Source of the DNA: Pseudoalteromonas aurantia
GTDB taxonomy: Bacteria; Pseudomonadota; Gammaproteobacteria; Enterobacterales; Alteromonadaceae
Length of the DNA stretch: 64,000 nucleotides
NCBI RefSeq assembly: GCF_005886875.1
Contig: NZ_PNBY01000062.1
Location: forward strand, 21,496-85,495
Direction of reading: 5' to 3'
In this document: piece after piece, positions 54,689 through 63,936 of the stretch
Numbering within the stretch: position 1 is the stretch's first letter
Layout: every line of letters starts with the position of its first letter
Translations under genes and position numbers: made by a program
Notes under the pieces: generated by a model
Database searches by the model: none
What the model was told of the DNA's origin: nothing
Seen by the model: the letters and a program-made list of their open reading frames with translations, nothing else

Positions 54689-55675
54689 ATGAATTTAAGA
54701 CCACAAGAGAAAACATATTTCTGTGCAAATATCGCGCATTGTGATGATGCCCGTAAGCATAAATTGATTACAAAATCAGGCTCTGCACATTGTTCACTGT
54801 GTGGAGAAGCTTTACAGTTTGCAAGGTGGAAAACGCATTGGCATAAAATAGGTATGTATGTTGGTACTTTGACATTGGCTGCAGTTGCAAGTTTTCCGAT
54901 TGCTTTCCCTACAATACATCACCATGTGCAGTTTAAGTCTGCTAAAACAGAAGTATATGAAGAAGACGCCATTGTTGAAATTATTGTGCAAAGAACACAG
55001 TTTTTTGAACAAACGCAAAGTATTCAATTTAACACTCGAGCTGGTACTGCAATAGCCGGCCAAGACTATACGGTATTGTCAAAATCTGTGTTTTTTCAAA
55101 AAGGGCAGCGTGAGCAGATCATTAGAGTCTCAATTACGCCAGATTCGGATGTGTATGAGCGCAATGAAACTTTTTATGTGAGTTTAGAGAACGTCGCTGC
55201 GCAACCTGAGCATCTAGTGGTAATAAAAGAGGCTGGAGTTAATAAAGATTTATTAGAAAAAGGGCACTTATTGGTAAGTAGCTTGTCATCTTTAGCCGCA
55301 GATTTAGCAAATGATTTAAAGCAGCTTGAGTTATTAAGTGAATATTTATCAGGTCAGAATGAGCCAAACCCTGTGTTAGTAAATAAGTTTAATGACACCA
55401 GTGATAATATTCAAAGGGCGAGGGAAAAATATTTGTTTTTATTTAAAGATGCAGAAGAGTTAGACCCAAATGTCATAGAAAATGCGTTAAATTCACAGTT
55501 AGAGATATTAAAAAAAGGTGAGTTTAAAACGCAATACGCCGCGACGCGCGTTATGAAAACTCAGCTTTTAGAGTATTTAAGCTCACGCATTACCAATACA
55601 CCCCAGTGGCTAGATGCTTTACGCCAAGTTACAGATGAAGATCAAGGCTCGACGATTCCAACCAATGCCATTTAA
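54689..55675 (+). CDS. Operon gene 6: zinc-ribbon, single TM, Calx-beta protein
   Basis: 328 residues. The N-terminal cytosolic part has CANIAHCDDA and CSLCGEA, four cysteines placed like a zinc ribbon. A TM segment lies at about 52-72 (GMYVGTLTLAAVASFPIAFP). Then a Calx-beta fold is visible, with TAIAGQDYTVLSKSVFFQKG and DSDVYERNETFYVSLENV, covering about 80-165. The last 150 residues are helical. Orientation N-in puts the Calx-beta and helices in the periplasm, next to lipoproteins 4 and 5. AGGGTAG precedes the ATG. Confidence 0.75.
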   Translation: MNLRPQEKTYFCANIAHCDDARKHKLITKSGSAHCSLCGEALQFARWKTHWHKIGMYVGTLTLAAVASFPIAFPTIHHHVQFKSAKTEVYEEDAIVEIIVQRTQFFEQTQSIQFNTRAGTAIAGQDYTVLSKSVFFQKGQREQIIRVSITPDSDVYERNETFYVSLENVAAQPEHLVVIKEAGVNKDLLEKGHLLVSSLSSLAADLANDLKQLELLSEYLSGQNEPNPVLVNKFNDTSDNIQRAREKYLFLFKDAEELDPNVIENALNSQLEILKKGEFKTQYAATRVMKTQLLEYLSSRITNTPQWLDALRQVTDEDQGSTIPTNAI

Positions 55676-55692
55676 TTTTTTACCTTAGTACA

Positions 55693-55713
55693 CAAGCCAC
55701 ATAGAGTGGCTTG
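55693..55713 (+). terminator. Hairpin after the six-gene operon
   Basis: CAAGCCAC and GTGGCTTG around ATAGA, 18 bases after the last stop. T-run is weak. Confidence 0.5.
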
Positions 55714-56095
55714 CTGTTCTCCAAACTAGTCGACATGTTTCACTTATTTAAATAAATATAATTGCCTCAAAGGCTGTGTTTATATGCTTGCTTTATGGTG
55801 CTTTTAAGCATGTAACCATGTGCTTAAACACATATTCAACACCTTCGTCAAGATTGATTTCCACTCTTTTCCTGTTTGCTTCCTATGAGAAAATTTTGTT
55901 TCAATGTTATGATTTTTATATTGTTTTTTCTTCCTTTCTGCGACCTTCGTAAATTGAGGATTTAGCCGTAATCTTAATGGTGTCAGCACAGAGCAGCGCG
56001 ATTGTAGCGGTGGTTCTTAGCTGATTGACACTTGGTGATTTCTGGCTGCAGACAGATTTTGCCTCTCACAAAAAATTTAAATGAGAGGATTTAAT
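55714..56095. other. Spacer upstream of the GNAT-methyltransferase gene
   Basis: Includes the 12-bp palindrome TTATTTAAATAA at about 55744, a candidate operator site. It does not resemble a standard lux box. No gene recognised. Confidence 0.45.
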
Positions 56096-57334
56096 ATGCC
56101 TTATAAAATTGAAGCATGTACAAATAAAAATATTGATCTTGCTGTCGATGTCGTTAAGCGAAATTATGATACGAGTTTTCCTGCCGTTAAAGTATCGAGG
56201 GAGATTATAGATAAGAAGAATATTGAATTATTCTTAATTACAGACATGAAGAGTCATCGTGCTTTACCTGTATCGACATTTGGGCTATGTGAGACTTATC
56301 AAAATGAAGAAATATGGCAAGAAGTAAAAGCCAATATCATTAAGCCTTTTATAGCTGGAAAAGACGTTGTCGTTGGTCAATTTAGTATTTGTGAAAAAGA
56401 CGATAATTTAATGAAAATTATGTTTGGCTTGATCTTAGACAGAGCACAGCAAAAAGGCTATGAACGATTGTTTTTTATCTTAAAGAAAAATGATAAATTT
56501 TACAGGAAGTTATTTAATGCTGTAACAATTAAGGGCAATTGTAATTTTGATATAGGATCAAAAGAAAAGATCACGGCTTTAGTTGTTGACTTAAACCAGA
56601 TCCACAATAAAGGGTTTGAGTTTTTAAATAGAAGACAGTTTTTAAGATATAGCAACAGCGAAAAAATTAAGTACAAGGATATTATGATGAGATCTCATTG
56701 GGATAAATATAGCAGTGCGTTTGACGCTATTATGGCGCCGCCACAAGTCGAACTATATTCCGCTATTTCACAGAGTGTTAAAGGCGAGGTACTCGATGGT
56801 GGATGCGGGAATGCAAATTTAGCCGCTTTTCTAAAGCAAGATGTGTCCTTATATCATGGCGTTGACTCTGCACAAGAAATGATAGTAAAAGCGCGAGAGA
56901 ATATACTCCAGCTTGAACAAGCAAGCTCGTATTCGGTTTATCATTCTCAGTTTGAAGAGTTTGTCAGTGAAGTAAAATATGATGTAGTCACTTTCGTGAA
57001 TAGCTTTTATGCTGTCAGTGATCCTTCTTTGGTCTTTAAGCATAGTGCCAACCTATTAAAGTCAGGGGGCAAAATTATCATTGCCAACCCTAATGAAAAA
57101 ATGACCAAAGAACATATGCAATATATGATAGGGTTATATGAAGCTAAGTTTAGAGGTCACCCTGCTGCAGAGGACTTTAAACGGATGAACTTACAATTTG
57201 TAGAAAGTTACTATGCTAACTTTTATACTATGCAGCAACTTAAAAATGGTTTAACAACAGCCGGCTTTACCATTACACATACAGATAATACTCACTATCA
57301 TGGTGCGGTTAATTTGATTATTGCAACTAAGTAA
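56096..57334 (+). CDS. GNAT-like/SAM-methyltransferase fusion, candidate signal synthase
   Basis: 412 residues from MPYKIEACT, which has GAGAGGA nine bases ahead; a five-codon upstream ATG is less likely. Residues 1-180 look like an N-acyltransferase of the acyl-amino-acid/AHL-synthase type: GQFSICEKDDNLMKIMFG, then RAQQKGYERLFFIL and KFYRKLF, as in the FeeM-like GNAT signature. Residues 190-412 form a Rossmann methyltransferase, with motif I GEVLDGGCGNANLAAFL and later VVTFVNSFYAVSDP and LKSGGKIIIANP. The gene is followed by a LuxR-type regulator, suggesting a small acylated or methylated signal. Product unknown; this is inference. Confidence 0.65.
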   Translation: MPYKIEACTNKNIDLAVDVVKRNYDTSFPAVKVSREIIDKKNIELFLITDMKSHRALPVSTFGLCETYQNEEIWQEVKANIIKPFIAGKDVVVGQFSICEKDDNLMKIMFGLILDRAQQKGYERLFFILKKNDKFYRKLFNAVTIKGNCNFDIGSKEKITALVVDLNQIHNKGFEFLNRRQFLRYSNSEKIKYKDIMMRSHWDKYSSAFDAIMAPPQVELYSAISQSVKGEVLDGGCGNANLAAFLKQDVSLYHGVDSAQEMIVKARENILQLEQASSYSVYHSQFEEFVSEVKYDVVTFVNSFYAVSDPSLVFKHSANLLKSGGKIIIANPNEKMTKEHMQYMIGLYEAKFRGHPAAEDFKRMNLQFVESYYANFYTMQQLKNGLTTAGFTITHTDNTHYHGAVNLIIATK

Positions 57335-57344
57335 GGAAACACGT

Positions 57345-58091
57345 ATGCACTATCAACTTTTGGTCGATTTACTTAACTCTAAAAATAAAGCTGAGTATAG
57401 TCATTATTTTTATAATGCAATTTCGCACCTTGGGTTTGATAGTGCTGTCTATGGCTTTTTACCAAGCCATGACTTTGTAAAGCATGTTAATCAGCTGCCT
57501 ATTATTATTCCAACTGAAGGTGCGCCGTTAGAGTATCTACAACACTATCAAGAGAAAGAGTTATTTAGACCTGAATTTGATGTTTTTGTGGCAAAAATTT
57601 TGAGTGGTCATACATCACCAATAAATTGGTGGAAAGACATTGATTCTTTAAACCCTACCCCGACTCAAGTTGCAACGTTACAACATGCAAAAGATAAATT
57701 CGGATTGGTAAATGGGTTTGTTATCCCCTTGATGTGCGACCAAAGAGGGTATGCATGTACAACTTTGTATAGTAATTTCGAAGATGACGAGTTTAATCAA
57801 TTAGTCGACAAGCAATCAGAACAAATCACACTTTTTTGTAGCGCATTACACAGCAAAATTTTCTCGGATCCCAATTTAGTTGCTGAGCTTTATGATAACT
57901 ATATTCAAATGAATGATACTGAGCGTACCGTTATGCGTTATTTGGTGTCAGGAAAGCCAATGAAGCAAATAGAAGATCATACTGGAATCAGTTATCGTTA
58001 TGCATCTAAAGTGGTCGACAAGTTTCGTAAAAAACATGGAAACGTGCCCAAAGATAAGCTTTTATACTCACTTGGGCACTATTTTAGCTAA
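57345..58091 (+). CDS. LuxR-family regulator with autoinducer-binding-like domain
   Basis: 248 residues from MHYQLLVDL, with AAGGA ten bases ahead. The N-terminal domain (about 10-165) resembles the autoinducer-binding domain, and the C-terminal HTH reads NDTERTVMRYLVSGKPMKQ to SKVVDKFRKKHG. Where canonical LuxR receptors have Tyr-x-x-x-Asp-Pro, this reads LFRPEFD, so the key aspartate appears absent while the tryptophan (NWWKD) is kept; an eye alignment only. It may therefore sense a non-AHL ligand made by the upstream enzyme. Cotranscribed with it. Confidence 0.75.
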   Translation: MHYQLLVDLLNSKNKAEYSHYFYNAISHLGFDSAVYGFLPSHDFVKHVNQLPIIIPTEGAPLEYLQHYQEKELFRPEFDVFVAKILSGHTSPINWWKDIDSLNPTPTQVATLQHAKDKFGLVNGFVIPLMCDQRGYACTTLYSNFEDDEFNQLVDKQSEQITLFCSALHSKIFSDPNLVAELYDNYIQMNDTERTVMRYLVSGKPMKQIEDHTGISYRYASKVVDKFRKKHGNVPKDKLLYSLGHYFS

Positions 58092-58100
58092 GTAACCTAG

Positions 58101-61100
58101 TTAATCGGTCGTTTTATTTGAAATAATGGGGGATGGGCGCTTGAATTTTGTTCGCTTTGTCGCTTCTTTTTTGTTCACACTTATTGTTGGTATTTGTGAT
58201 TGATTAATATTGATTCGAGCGACGCCAGCAATAACATCTAGTCCATCGTCACTGGTGACTAAAGGGTAGTCATTTGGACCAAGAGATAACAAAGACACAC
58301 GGTTAAATACCAAGGTATCAACTTGATGCATTACTTGGTGGGTATTATCTTCATTTTTAGAAAAGTAAGTATTGCCGCCATATACATCTTTACCTATGTT
58401 TCTCATATACGCCCCCATTTTTTCTAAAAAAGCATTTTCAAGAGCAATACCTTCACTTCGATAATAGCCTTCATGTTCACCTACAAATACAATTCTGCCC
58501 CCCTCAGCCGCAAATTGTTTTAACTGAGAGATTTCGGTGTCGGTATAAGGAATTTGAGGGATCCATAATATGATGGTTTTAATAAGAGGGTCGGAAAGAT
58601 CCCAGCTGTCTTGATTGTATGCTGTAATAACCTCAAATCCAAGGTTTTCCCATACTCGGTATAAACCAGTTAATGAAGTACATTGAGTGCTACACCTAGA
58701 ATTATGTGCGCGGTCAAATAATATTTTAGTACCTTTTGAGCGGGCGCCTTGGCCTGTAAAGTTGACTAAATTCTCAGCAAACTGTGTGTTATCTCCTAAT
58801 GTAATTCTTGTATTGTCTAATATATTGACATCGTTAAATACAATTAAGTCGCTACCAGCCAAAGGCGCCACACCTTTGTCGAAGGTAAATCCTACTATGG
58901 TATTTGCAGTATTCCCATTTGTGTCTGTGGCATAAACGATAATGCTATTTTCGCCTTCAATAAATTGCTCAGCTGCTTGGGTTAGTTGAAATGTGCCAGC
59001 AGACAGAGCAAAGCTGATATCTACTTTTTCAGCGCCATTTACAGAAAGCGCAAGGGACTGTATATCCGCCTGTTCAGTTTGGACATCGCCTGAGATTAGA
59101 ATATTACTGCTTAGAATAGCCCCTGGTGAAGGAGAAGTTAAAGTGAGTGTTGGTGGTACCGTAATCTCAAGGCTTGCTTTAGGTAAAGCCATAAGCCTGT
59201 AAGCATCAAGCGCACTGGTGTCACCGGTTAACGCGCTATCTAAGATACAGGCATCTAAACGTGCTTTTTGAGTAACATATTGCTCGCATAATAACTTAAT
59301 GCGCTGGTACTCTATTTGTCCTATTTGAGCCATCAGCCTTGCGGGCGTCATGAGTGTTCTGGGATAGTTAAGGTCTACAAAGCTTTCAAGGGTTTCATCG
59401 TTGAAATAATCAAACAAGGTATTTTCACCATTAACTCGCCAGCTATTTCCATACGAGTCATAGAGTTCATTAAAGTTAGATTTATCCTCAAGAGGAGTTC
59501 CTTGTGCATCGACTAAATCATTGTCGACATTGCCATCAAAGTGCCCTAAAAGTCCATGCATAGTGCCAGAGCGCTGATTATTTAAAGTGATGTTCAGATC
59601 TATAAACTTGGCCCGTTTAATTACTTGCATCATGGAGCCATCTTGCCATTGAAGCGTGTATTCACGGGTATTATGTTTTTGGACTATCGCTTGATTGGGC
59701 AGTGCCAATTTTTTTTGTTCCAGCGTTATTAACTCACCATCTTTAAGCACTGCAAGGCCTGTATCTGATGGATAAAACGTCAGTCGAGTATCTTCAATAT
59801 TTACTGCAACAGCGCCCGTGAATGACACGCTGTTTCTTCCTTCTAAAGCAATATATCTTGCTTGGACTTCAAAATTATCTACATCAGATTTAGTTAATAT
59901 ATATTCACCGACACCATGAAAACCATATTGCACACCATCGAATGTTCTTAAGTGCGGGTCGCCCATTACACTGGCTGATTTTTTACTGTTCCCATGGCCA
60001 TCTTCAACTTGGTCATCATCATTATTATCGCCTGCGAATAAAGTTAAATATAATGTTTTTGTATCATCCTTTTTAACGTCAAAGATAACCTTATCAGCTT
60101 GATACCCTGTACTTTTAGCGATAATGGTATACTTACCGGCCTCTAAATTATTCGCGGCAAAGAGTCCTTTTTCATCACTATTAAGTGAGAAAGACCTGTC
60201 AGTGATTGTATTTTTTAATGACAGTGCTGCGCCATTTATAGGTTGGCCTTCAGTGTTTGTTATCTGGCCTTCTAAATGGCCATAGCTTGGTTCAAAAGGA
60301 CATTCATCACTGGTCCAAATCGGTTTACTGGTATTATAAAGGTTGATTGTTTTTTGCTTGTCTTGCTCTTCCACGGCGAGTAAAAAACCTAAAAAACCAT
60401 AATCTAAATTAGCGTCTACATCGAGGCCTAAATTCATTTGAGCATGGCACTTGGGTTTTGCCGTTTGATCGTTTAATTCACTATTAACGATGAAGTCTGC
60501 GTAAGGTCCCATTGCAACACCGACTCCAGGTCCATCAAGCTTAACTTTGCCCAATACAGGCAATTTTGTTGATATCTCATAAGCAGATATAACAACCCCT
60601 AATTCAGCATTAATTTTAGCTGTAGCGGTAGCGGCTAAATCATAAATAGGGCCAATGCCAGAGAGCGACGGGGATATCTCGTTAATATTTTTTATTTGTT
60701 CGTTAGCGTACTCAAAGCCTGCTTGATAATTCCCATAAGCATTCAAGCCGACTTTTAAATAAGCTTTGCTCTCACTGGCAGCCTGAGCAACCAATTTAGG
60801 CTGAAGGTTTAAGTTTAAAAGTAAAGGAATTGGACCCACTAAAACTTTTAGGTTTTTATTAATTAAGGATTTAAAAAGCTTTTCTCGGGTGAGGGAGCTT
60901 TGGCTTTCATAATCTACTTTAAGGTATGATTTTGTTTGATAATCTGTTTTTGCAATGGTAGAAAATCTTTTTACTTTTCCCTCAATAATAGAGAAATCTA
61001 TATTTATCTCGACACTTGAATCCATTTTTAATTCAACAACCGAGGTAACTTCTTCACTGAATTTATGCTGTAACGTTCTTTCAAATTGAAGCTTTGCAGG

Positions 61101-62207
61101 CTCAAAAGATGCTTTTTGAGATTGGGAGTGGTCTACACGTTTTGATTTAACTACTGAGTTTGTGTTGGTATTGCTGACATTTAGGGTAATTTTTACATCT
61201 GCGTTTGGAAAAGCTTTATTAAGAGGCGCCGGCTGAGTAATTATATTGCTATTTTCTACGGCCAATACTTCTCTCATAAACCCTTGTTTACCATCAGCTG
61301 TGATGCCGACAATGACATCACCAATTTGAATATCACTCAGTTCTCCAGATTCAATATGTAAAGACCCTTTTTTAGGTATTAAGTTTAATTGAGCTTGTTG
61401 ATCAAAAACATGGGTTAGGTAACCATGATCGAGGCGATTAGCCGGTGTCAGTGTATTTGAATCTGCTGCAATAGCCACAATGTCGATATTTTCTAGCGCA
61501 ATGGTATCTTGTTCTTCTGTATATTCAACAAATGTCGGGGCTGCGGTGATGGGAAGCTCAAGCTCTTTAGTGTGCGTAAAACCAGTGTTATCTGTTGCGA
61601 CAATTATGAATTTTATTTCATCAGCAGCAAAATCATAAGGTACAGTGATAATTGCTTTATTTTGTGACTCATCTTGAGTTTGGATACTCACAGGATTTTC
61701 CGTTTTCCATACAATCGAAGCAATGTTAAATGTACTTACTAGCTCTAATTCTAGTTGGCTCCAAGTTCCCTTAGCCAGAGGAGGCTCTTTAGCGAGTTGT
61801 ATATCTATACTGTTGAGATTACTAACTTTTATACTGACTTGATCTGTTGATTTAATGTTGTTGCTATCAGTCACTTCCAGTTCAAATGTGAGGATATCAT
61901 TGGCATCTACATCAGGTGCTAAAAAGCTAGCGGTTTGACTATTTGCATTTATAATTTCGACACTTGGTCCTGAAATTTGACGCCATTTAAAACGAGTCGA
62001 AGTACTATTATCGCTTTGAACTTGACCTAATAATGAAACCATAGTTAGTTCATTAATTTCTTGATCGTGCCCAGCATTTACAATTGGTGCGGCACTTCCT
62101 TGGTTGCTTTTAGGGGGATCGTTATCATTTGAACCACAGGCTGAGACTAAACATATTAGTAACAGTAAATAGATATACTTTAATTTTTTAAAAATACTTG
62201 TCGCCAT
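58101..62207 (-). CDS. Large multidomain VWD lipoprotein
   Basis: 1368 residues. Lipobox VSAC with Cys24 anchors it in the outer membrane. Domain order (approximate): PKD-like 40-130 (VNAGHDQEINELTMVSLLGQ); a second Ig-like domain to about 225; a large region with no family I know; a carboxypeptidase-regulatory-like domain about 645-730 (GHLEGQITNTEGQPINGAAL); a von Willebrand D domain about 740-905 (GDPHLRTFDGVQYGFHGVGE and GLLGHFDGNVDND); a bacterial Ig-like domain; and an alpha/beta C-terminal domain about 1110-1335 (GTKILFDRAHNSRC, ILWIPQIPYTD, GGRIVFVGEHEGYYRS) resembling glutamine-amidotransferase-like folds. Probably surface adhesion or matrix binding. Convergent with the LuxR gene. 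Confidence 0.75.
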   Translation of the reverse strand: MATSIFKKLKYIYLLLLICLVSACGSNDNDPPKSNQGSAAPIVNAGHDQEINELTMVSLLGQVQSDNSTSTRFKWRQISGPSVEIINANSQTASFLAPDVDANDILTFELEVTDSNNIKSTDQVSIKVSNLNSIDIQLAKEPPLAKGTWSQLELELVSTFNIASIVWKTENPVSIQTQDESQNKAIITVPYDFAADEIKFIIVATDNTGFTHTKELELPITAAPTFVEYTEEQDTIALENIDIVAIAADSNTLTPANRLDHGYLTHVFDQQAQLNLIPKKGSLHIESGELSDIQIGDVIVGITADGKQGFMREVLAVENSNIITQPAPLNKAFPNADVKITLNVSNTNTNSVVKSKRVDHSQSQKASFEPAKLQFERTLQHKFSEEVTSVVELKMDSSVEINIDFSIIEGKVKRFSTIAKTDYQTKSYLKVDYESQSSLTREKLFKSLINKNLKVLVGPIPLLLNLNLQPKLVAQAASESKAYLKVGLNAYGNYQAGFEYANEQIKNINEISPSLSGIGPIYDLAATATAKINAELGVVISAYEISTKLPVLGKVKLDGPGVGVAMGPYADFIVNSELNDQTAKPKCHAQMNLGLDVDANLDYGFLGFLLAVEEQDKQKTINLYNTSKPIWTSDECPFEPSYGHLEGQITNTEGQPINGAALSLKNTITDRSFSLNSDEKGLFAANNLEAGKYTIIAKSTGYQADKVIFDVKKDDTKTLYLTLFAGDNNDDDQVEDGHGNSKKSASVMGDPHLRTFDGVQYGFHGVGEYILTKSDVDNFEVQARYIALEGRNSVSFTGAVAVNIEDTRLTFYPSDTGLAVLKDGELITLEQKKLALPNQAIVQKHNTREYTLQWQDGSMMQVIKRAKFIDLNITLNNQRSGTMHGLLGHFDGNVDNDLVDAQGTPLEDKSNFNELYDSYGNSWRVNGENTLFDYFNDETLESFVDLNYPRTLMTPARLMAQIGQIEYQRIKLLCEQYVTQKARLDACILDSALTGDTSALDAYRLMALPKASLEITVPPTLTLTSPSPGAILSSNILISGDVQTEQADIQSLALSVNGAEKVDISFALSAGTFQLTQAAEQFIEGENSIIVYATDTNGNTANTIVGFTFDKGVAPLAGSDLIVFNDVNILDNTRITLGDNTQFAENLVNFTGQGARSKGTKILFDRAHNSRCSTQCTSLTGLYRVWENLGFEVITAYNQDSWDLSDPLIKTIILWIPQIPYTDTEISQLKQFAAEGGRIVFVGEHEGYYRSEGIALENAFLEKMGAYMRNIGKDVYGGNTYFSKNEDNTHQVMHQVDTLVFNRVSLLSLGPNDYPLVTSDDGLDVIAGVARININQSQIPTISVNKKEATKRTKFKRPSPIISNKTTD

Positions 62208-62361
62208 AATTATCCTTGATACCTTTATGCTAAAGAAAATTTAATCTTTATGATGCCGAGTCATAATTACGGAGGTAAGGGTAGAAATTTCGACCCTATT
62301 CAACAGGGTTATTTTGATTAAAAATCGCTGTGTCTAATTCAGTACAAATGGGATTGTCTCA

Positions 62362-63132
62362 ATGGAACACAACATTAAAATTTATACCACAATTACGAAA
62401 TATAAATATGTCAATTTAGCTTGGACACTGTTATTTGCTGTTATGCTGTTGCAACTAGTTGGATGTAATGCAATGCATACTGCAGTTAAAAAGCGTGACT
62501 TACGTGTACAAACAAAAATGAGTGACTCAGTTTTTCTAGACCCTGTTAGTCAAGAGAAGCGAACAGTGTTTCTACAACTGAGAAATACGTCTGATAAACA
62601 AGGTTTAGTGATTGAAACAGAGATAAAAACGGCATTATCAGCAAAGGGCTATGAGATTGTTCATGATCCGGATAATGCGCACTTTTGGATTCAAGCAAAT
62701 ATTTTAAAAGCTGGCATTACAACGGCTGATGAGAATAAAGGTATTCTTTCCCAGGGCTATGGAGGTGCATTAGCCGGTGCGGTGGTTGGCGCACAATTTG
62801 GGAGTGGCAACGGACAAGGTGCAGCGACATTATTAGGCGCAGCAGCAGGTTTTGTAGCTGATTCATTAATTGAAGATGTTTATTTTAATATAGTCACCGA
62901 TTTACAAGTATCAGAACGTGCCAAGTCTGGTGTAAAGATTCAAGAAAATAATCAAGCAAAGCTTAAGCAGGGTAATTCAGGTTACAAATCTGTTACTTCG
63001 AATGAAATTACAGATCGTAAGAAATACCAAACTAGAATTGTGTCTACAGCCAACAAAGTAAATTTAAAGTTTGCAGAGGCTGAACCACAATTAATTAGGG
63101 GATTAGTGAACTCGATTTCAGGCTTGCTGTAA
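62362..63132 (+). CDS. TraT-family complement resistance/surface exclusion lipoprotein
   Basis: 256 residues. Lipobox LVGC (Cys35) after a long leader. Matches F-plasmid TraT closely: MHTAVKKRDLRVQTKMSDS, RTVFLQLRNTSDKQG, FWIQANILKAG, the glycine-rich membrane segment GYGGALAGAVVGAQFG, and the C-terminal IVSTANKVNLKFAEAEPQL. TraT sits in the outer membrane of conjugative-plasmid hosts and blocks redundant conjugation and complement. No conjugation genes are in the window, so this is a stand-alone chromosomal copy, divergent from the VWD protein with about 150 bp between. Confidence 0.92.
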   Translation: MEHNIKIYTTITKYKYVNLAWTLLFAVMLLQLVGCNAMHTAVKKRDLRVQTKMSDSVFLDPVSQEKRTVFLQLRNTSDKQGLVIETEIKTALSAKGYEIVHDPDNAHFWIQANILKAGITTADENKGILSQGYGGALAGAVVGAQFGSGNGQGAATLLGAAAGFVADSLIEDVYFNIVTDLQVSERAKSGVKIQENNQAKLKQGNSGYKSVTSNEITDRKKYQTRIVSTANKVNLKFAEAEPQLIRGLVNSISGLL

Positions 63133-63344
63133 GCAAAAGAAGGGTAAATTAGGTTTATGTGGCTAAGCCGCACATATAAATTGTTACCACCAGCGGCTTA
63201 CTTATTATTTTGATGTAATCTAACTCGTTATACGATTAATGGATATTAAGAAGGCCATTTGACTATGCGCTATGAGGCGTTTAACGAATCATAACAGGCA
63301 ATGTACCACTACATATAAAGTATTTTTTAATTGCTGTCTGTTCG
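63133..63344. other. Spacer after traT homologue
   Basis: No feature recognised beyond the 3' end of transposase debris that follows. Confidence 0.4.
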
Positions 63345-63827
63345 TATGCGGTGATGAGTAATTACACTCACTTTGTACTGTACGCAGATGATCAAAAGCG
63401 AATAAATTTAGTGGTGATTCGTTGGCATAAATTGTTTAAGAGAGCGCTTCATGCGCAAAATTTTTTGGCTGTTGTGGAGCAGGATAAAAGTCAGCAGGTT
63501 TTTTAGAGAGAGCAATAAAAGAGTTCAGGAAGCGCTTGTCTGATACTAGTTGGTTTATGCGGGTTTTAAACGGATATATTGCGCGAAAAGCGAATGAAGA
63601 AGACAACTGTAAAGGCCGTTTTTGGCAAGGCCGTTTTAAGTCTCCGGCTCTGTTCGACGAAGCTGCATTAGCTACGTGTATGGCGTATATAGACTTAAAC
63701 CCAATTCGCGCCAAGATGGCAAAAACCTCAAAAACCTCAAAAACCTCAAAAACCTCAGACCATACCAGCATAAAAAACGCATTGAATTAGCAAAAGGGGG
63801 TAAACAACCTAAAGTATCTCCAGAATA
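63345..63827 (+). pseudogene. C-terminal part of a Y1-type transposase, frame-damaged
   Basis: Reads YAVMSNYTHFVLYADD (HUH motif with the first histidine replaced: NYTHF), then FKRALHAQNFLAV, a stop, and from 63536 SDTSWFMRVLNGYIARKAN, NCKGRFWQGRFKSPALFDEA, AYIDLNPIRAKMAKT. This is the complement of the N-terminal piece at 40058, though from an independent copy. After KMAK the sequence has a KTS repeat from a 9-bp tandem tract (AAAACCTCA, four units at about 63720-63757) before DHTSIKNAL. Confidence 0.8.
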
Positions 63828-63936
63828 AGCCTTTATATATCAGAGAGCTAGAAATATTAAAAAATTTGAGAAATGAGGGAACATTCATGGTGTTTTGTGA
63901 TCTTATGAATCGCCAAAAACAACAGACCTAACCACC

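Noticed and set aside
55744..55755. lux box for the LuxR-type regulator
   Set aside because: The TTATTTAAATAA palindrome is too short and lacks the ACCTG arms of lux boxes.
56096..56640. Canonical LuxI acyl-homoserine lactone synthase
   Set aside because: The conserved LuxI residues (N-terminal R, FxxR, WxxD) are not seen; only a general GNAT-like signature.
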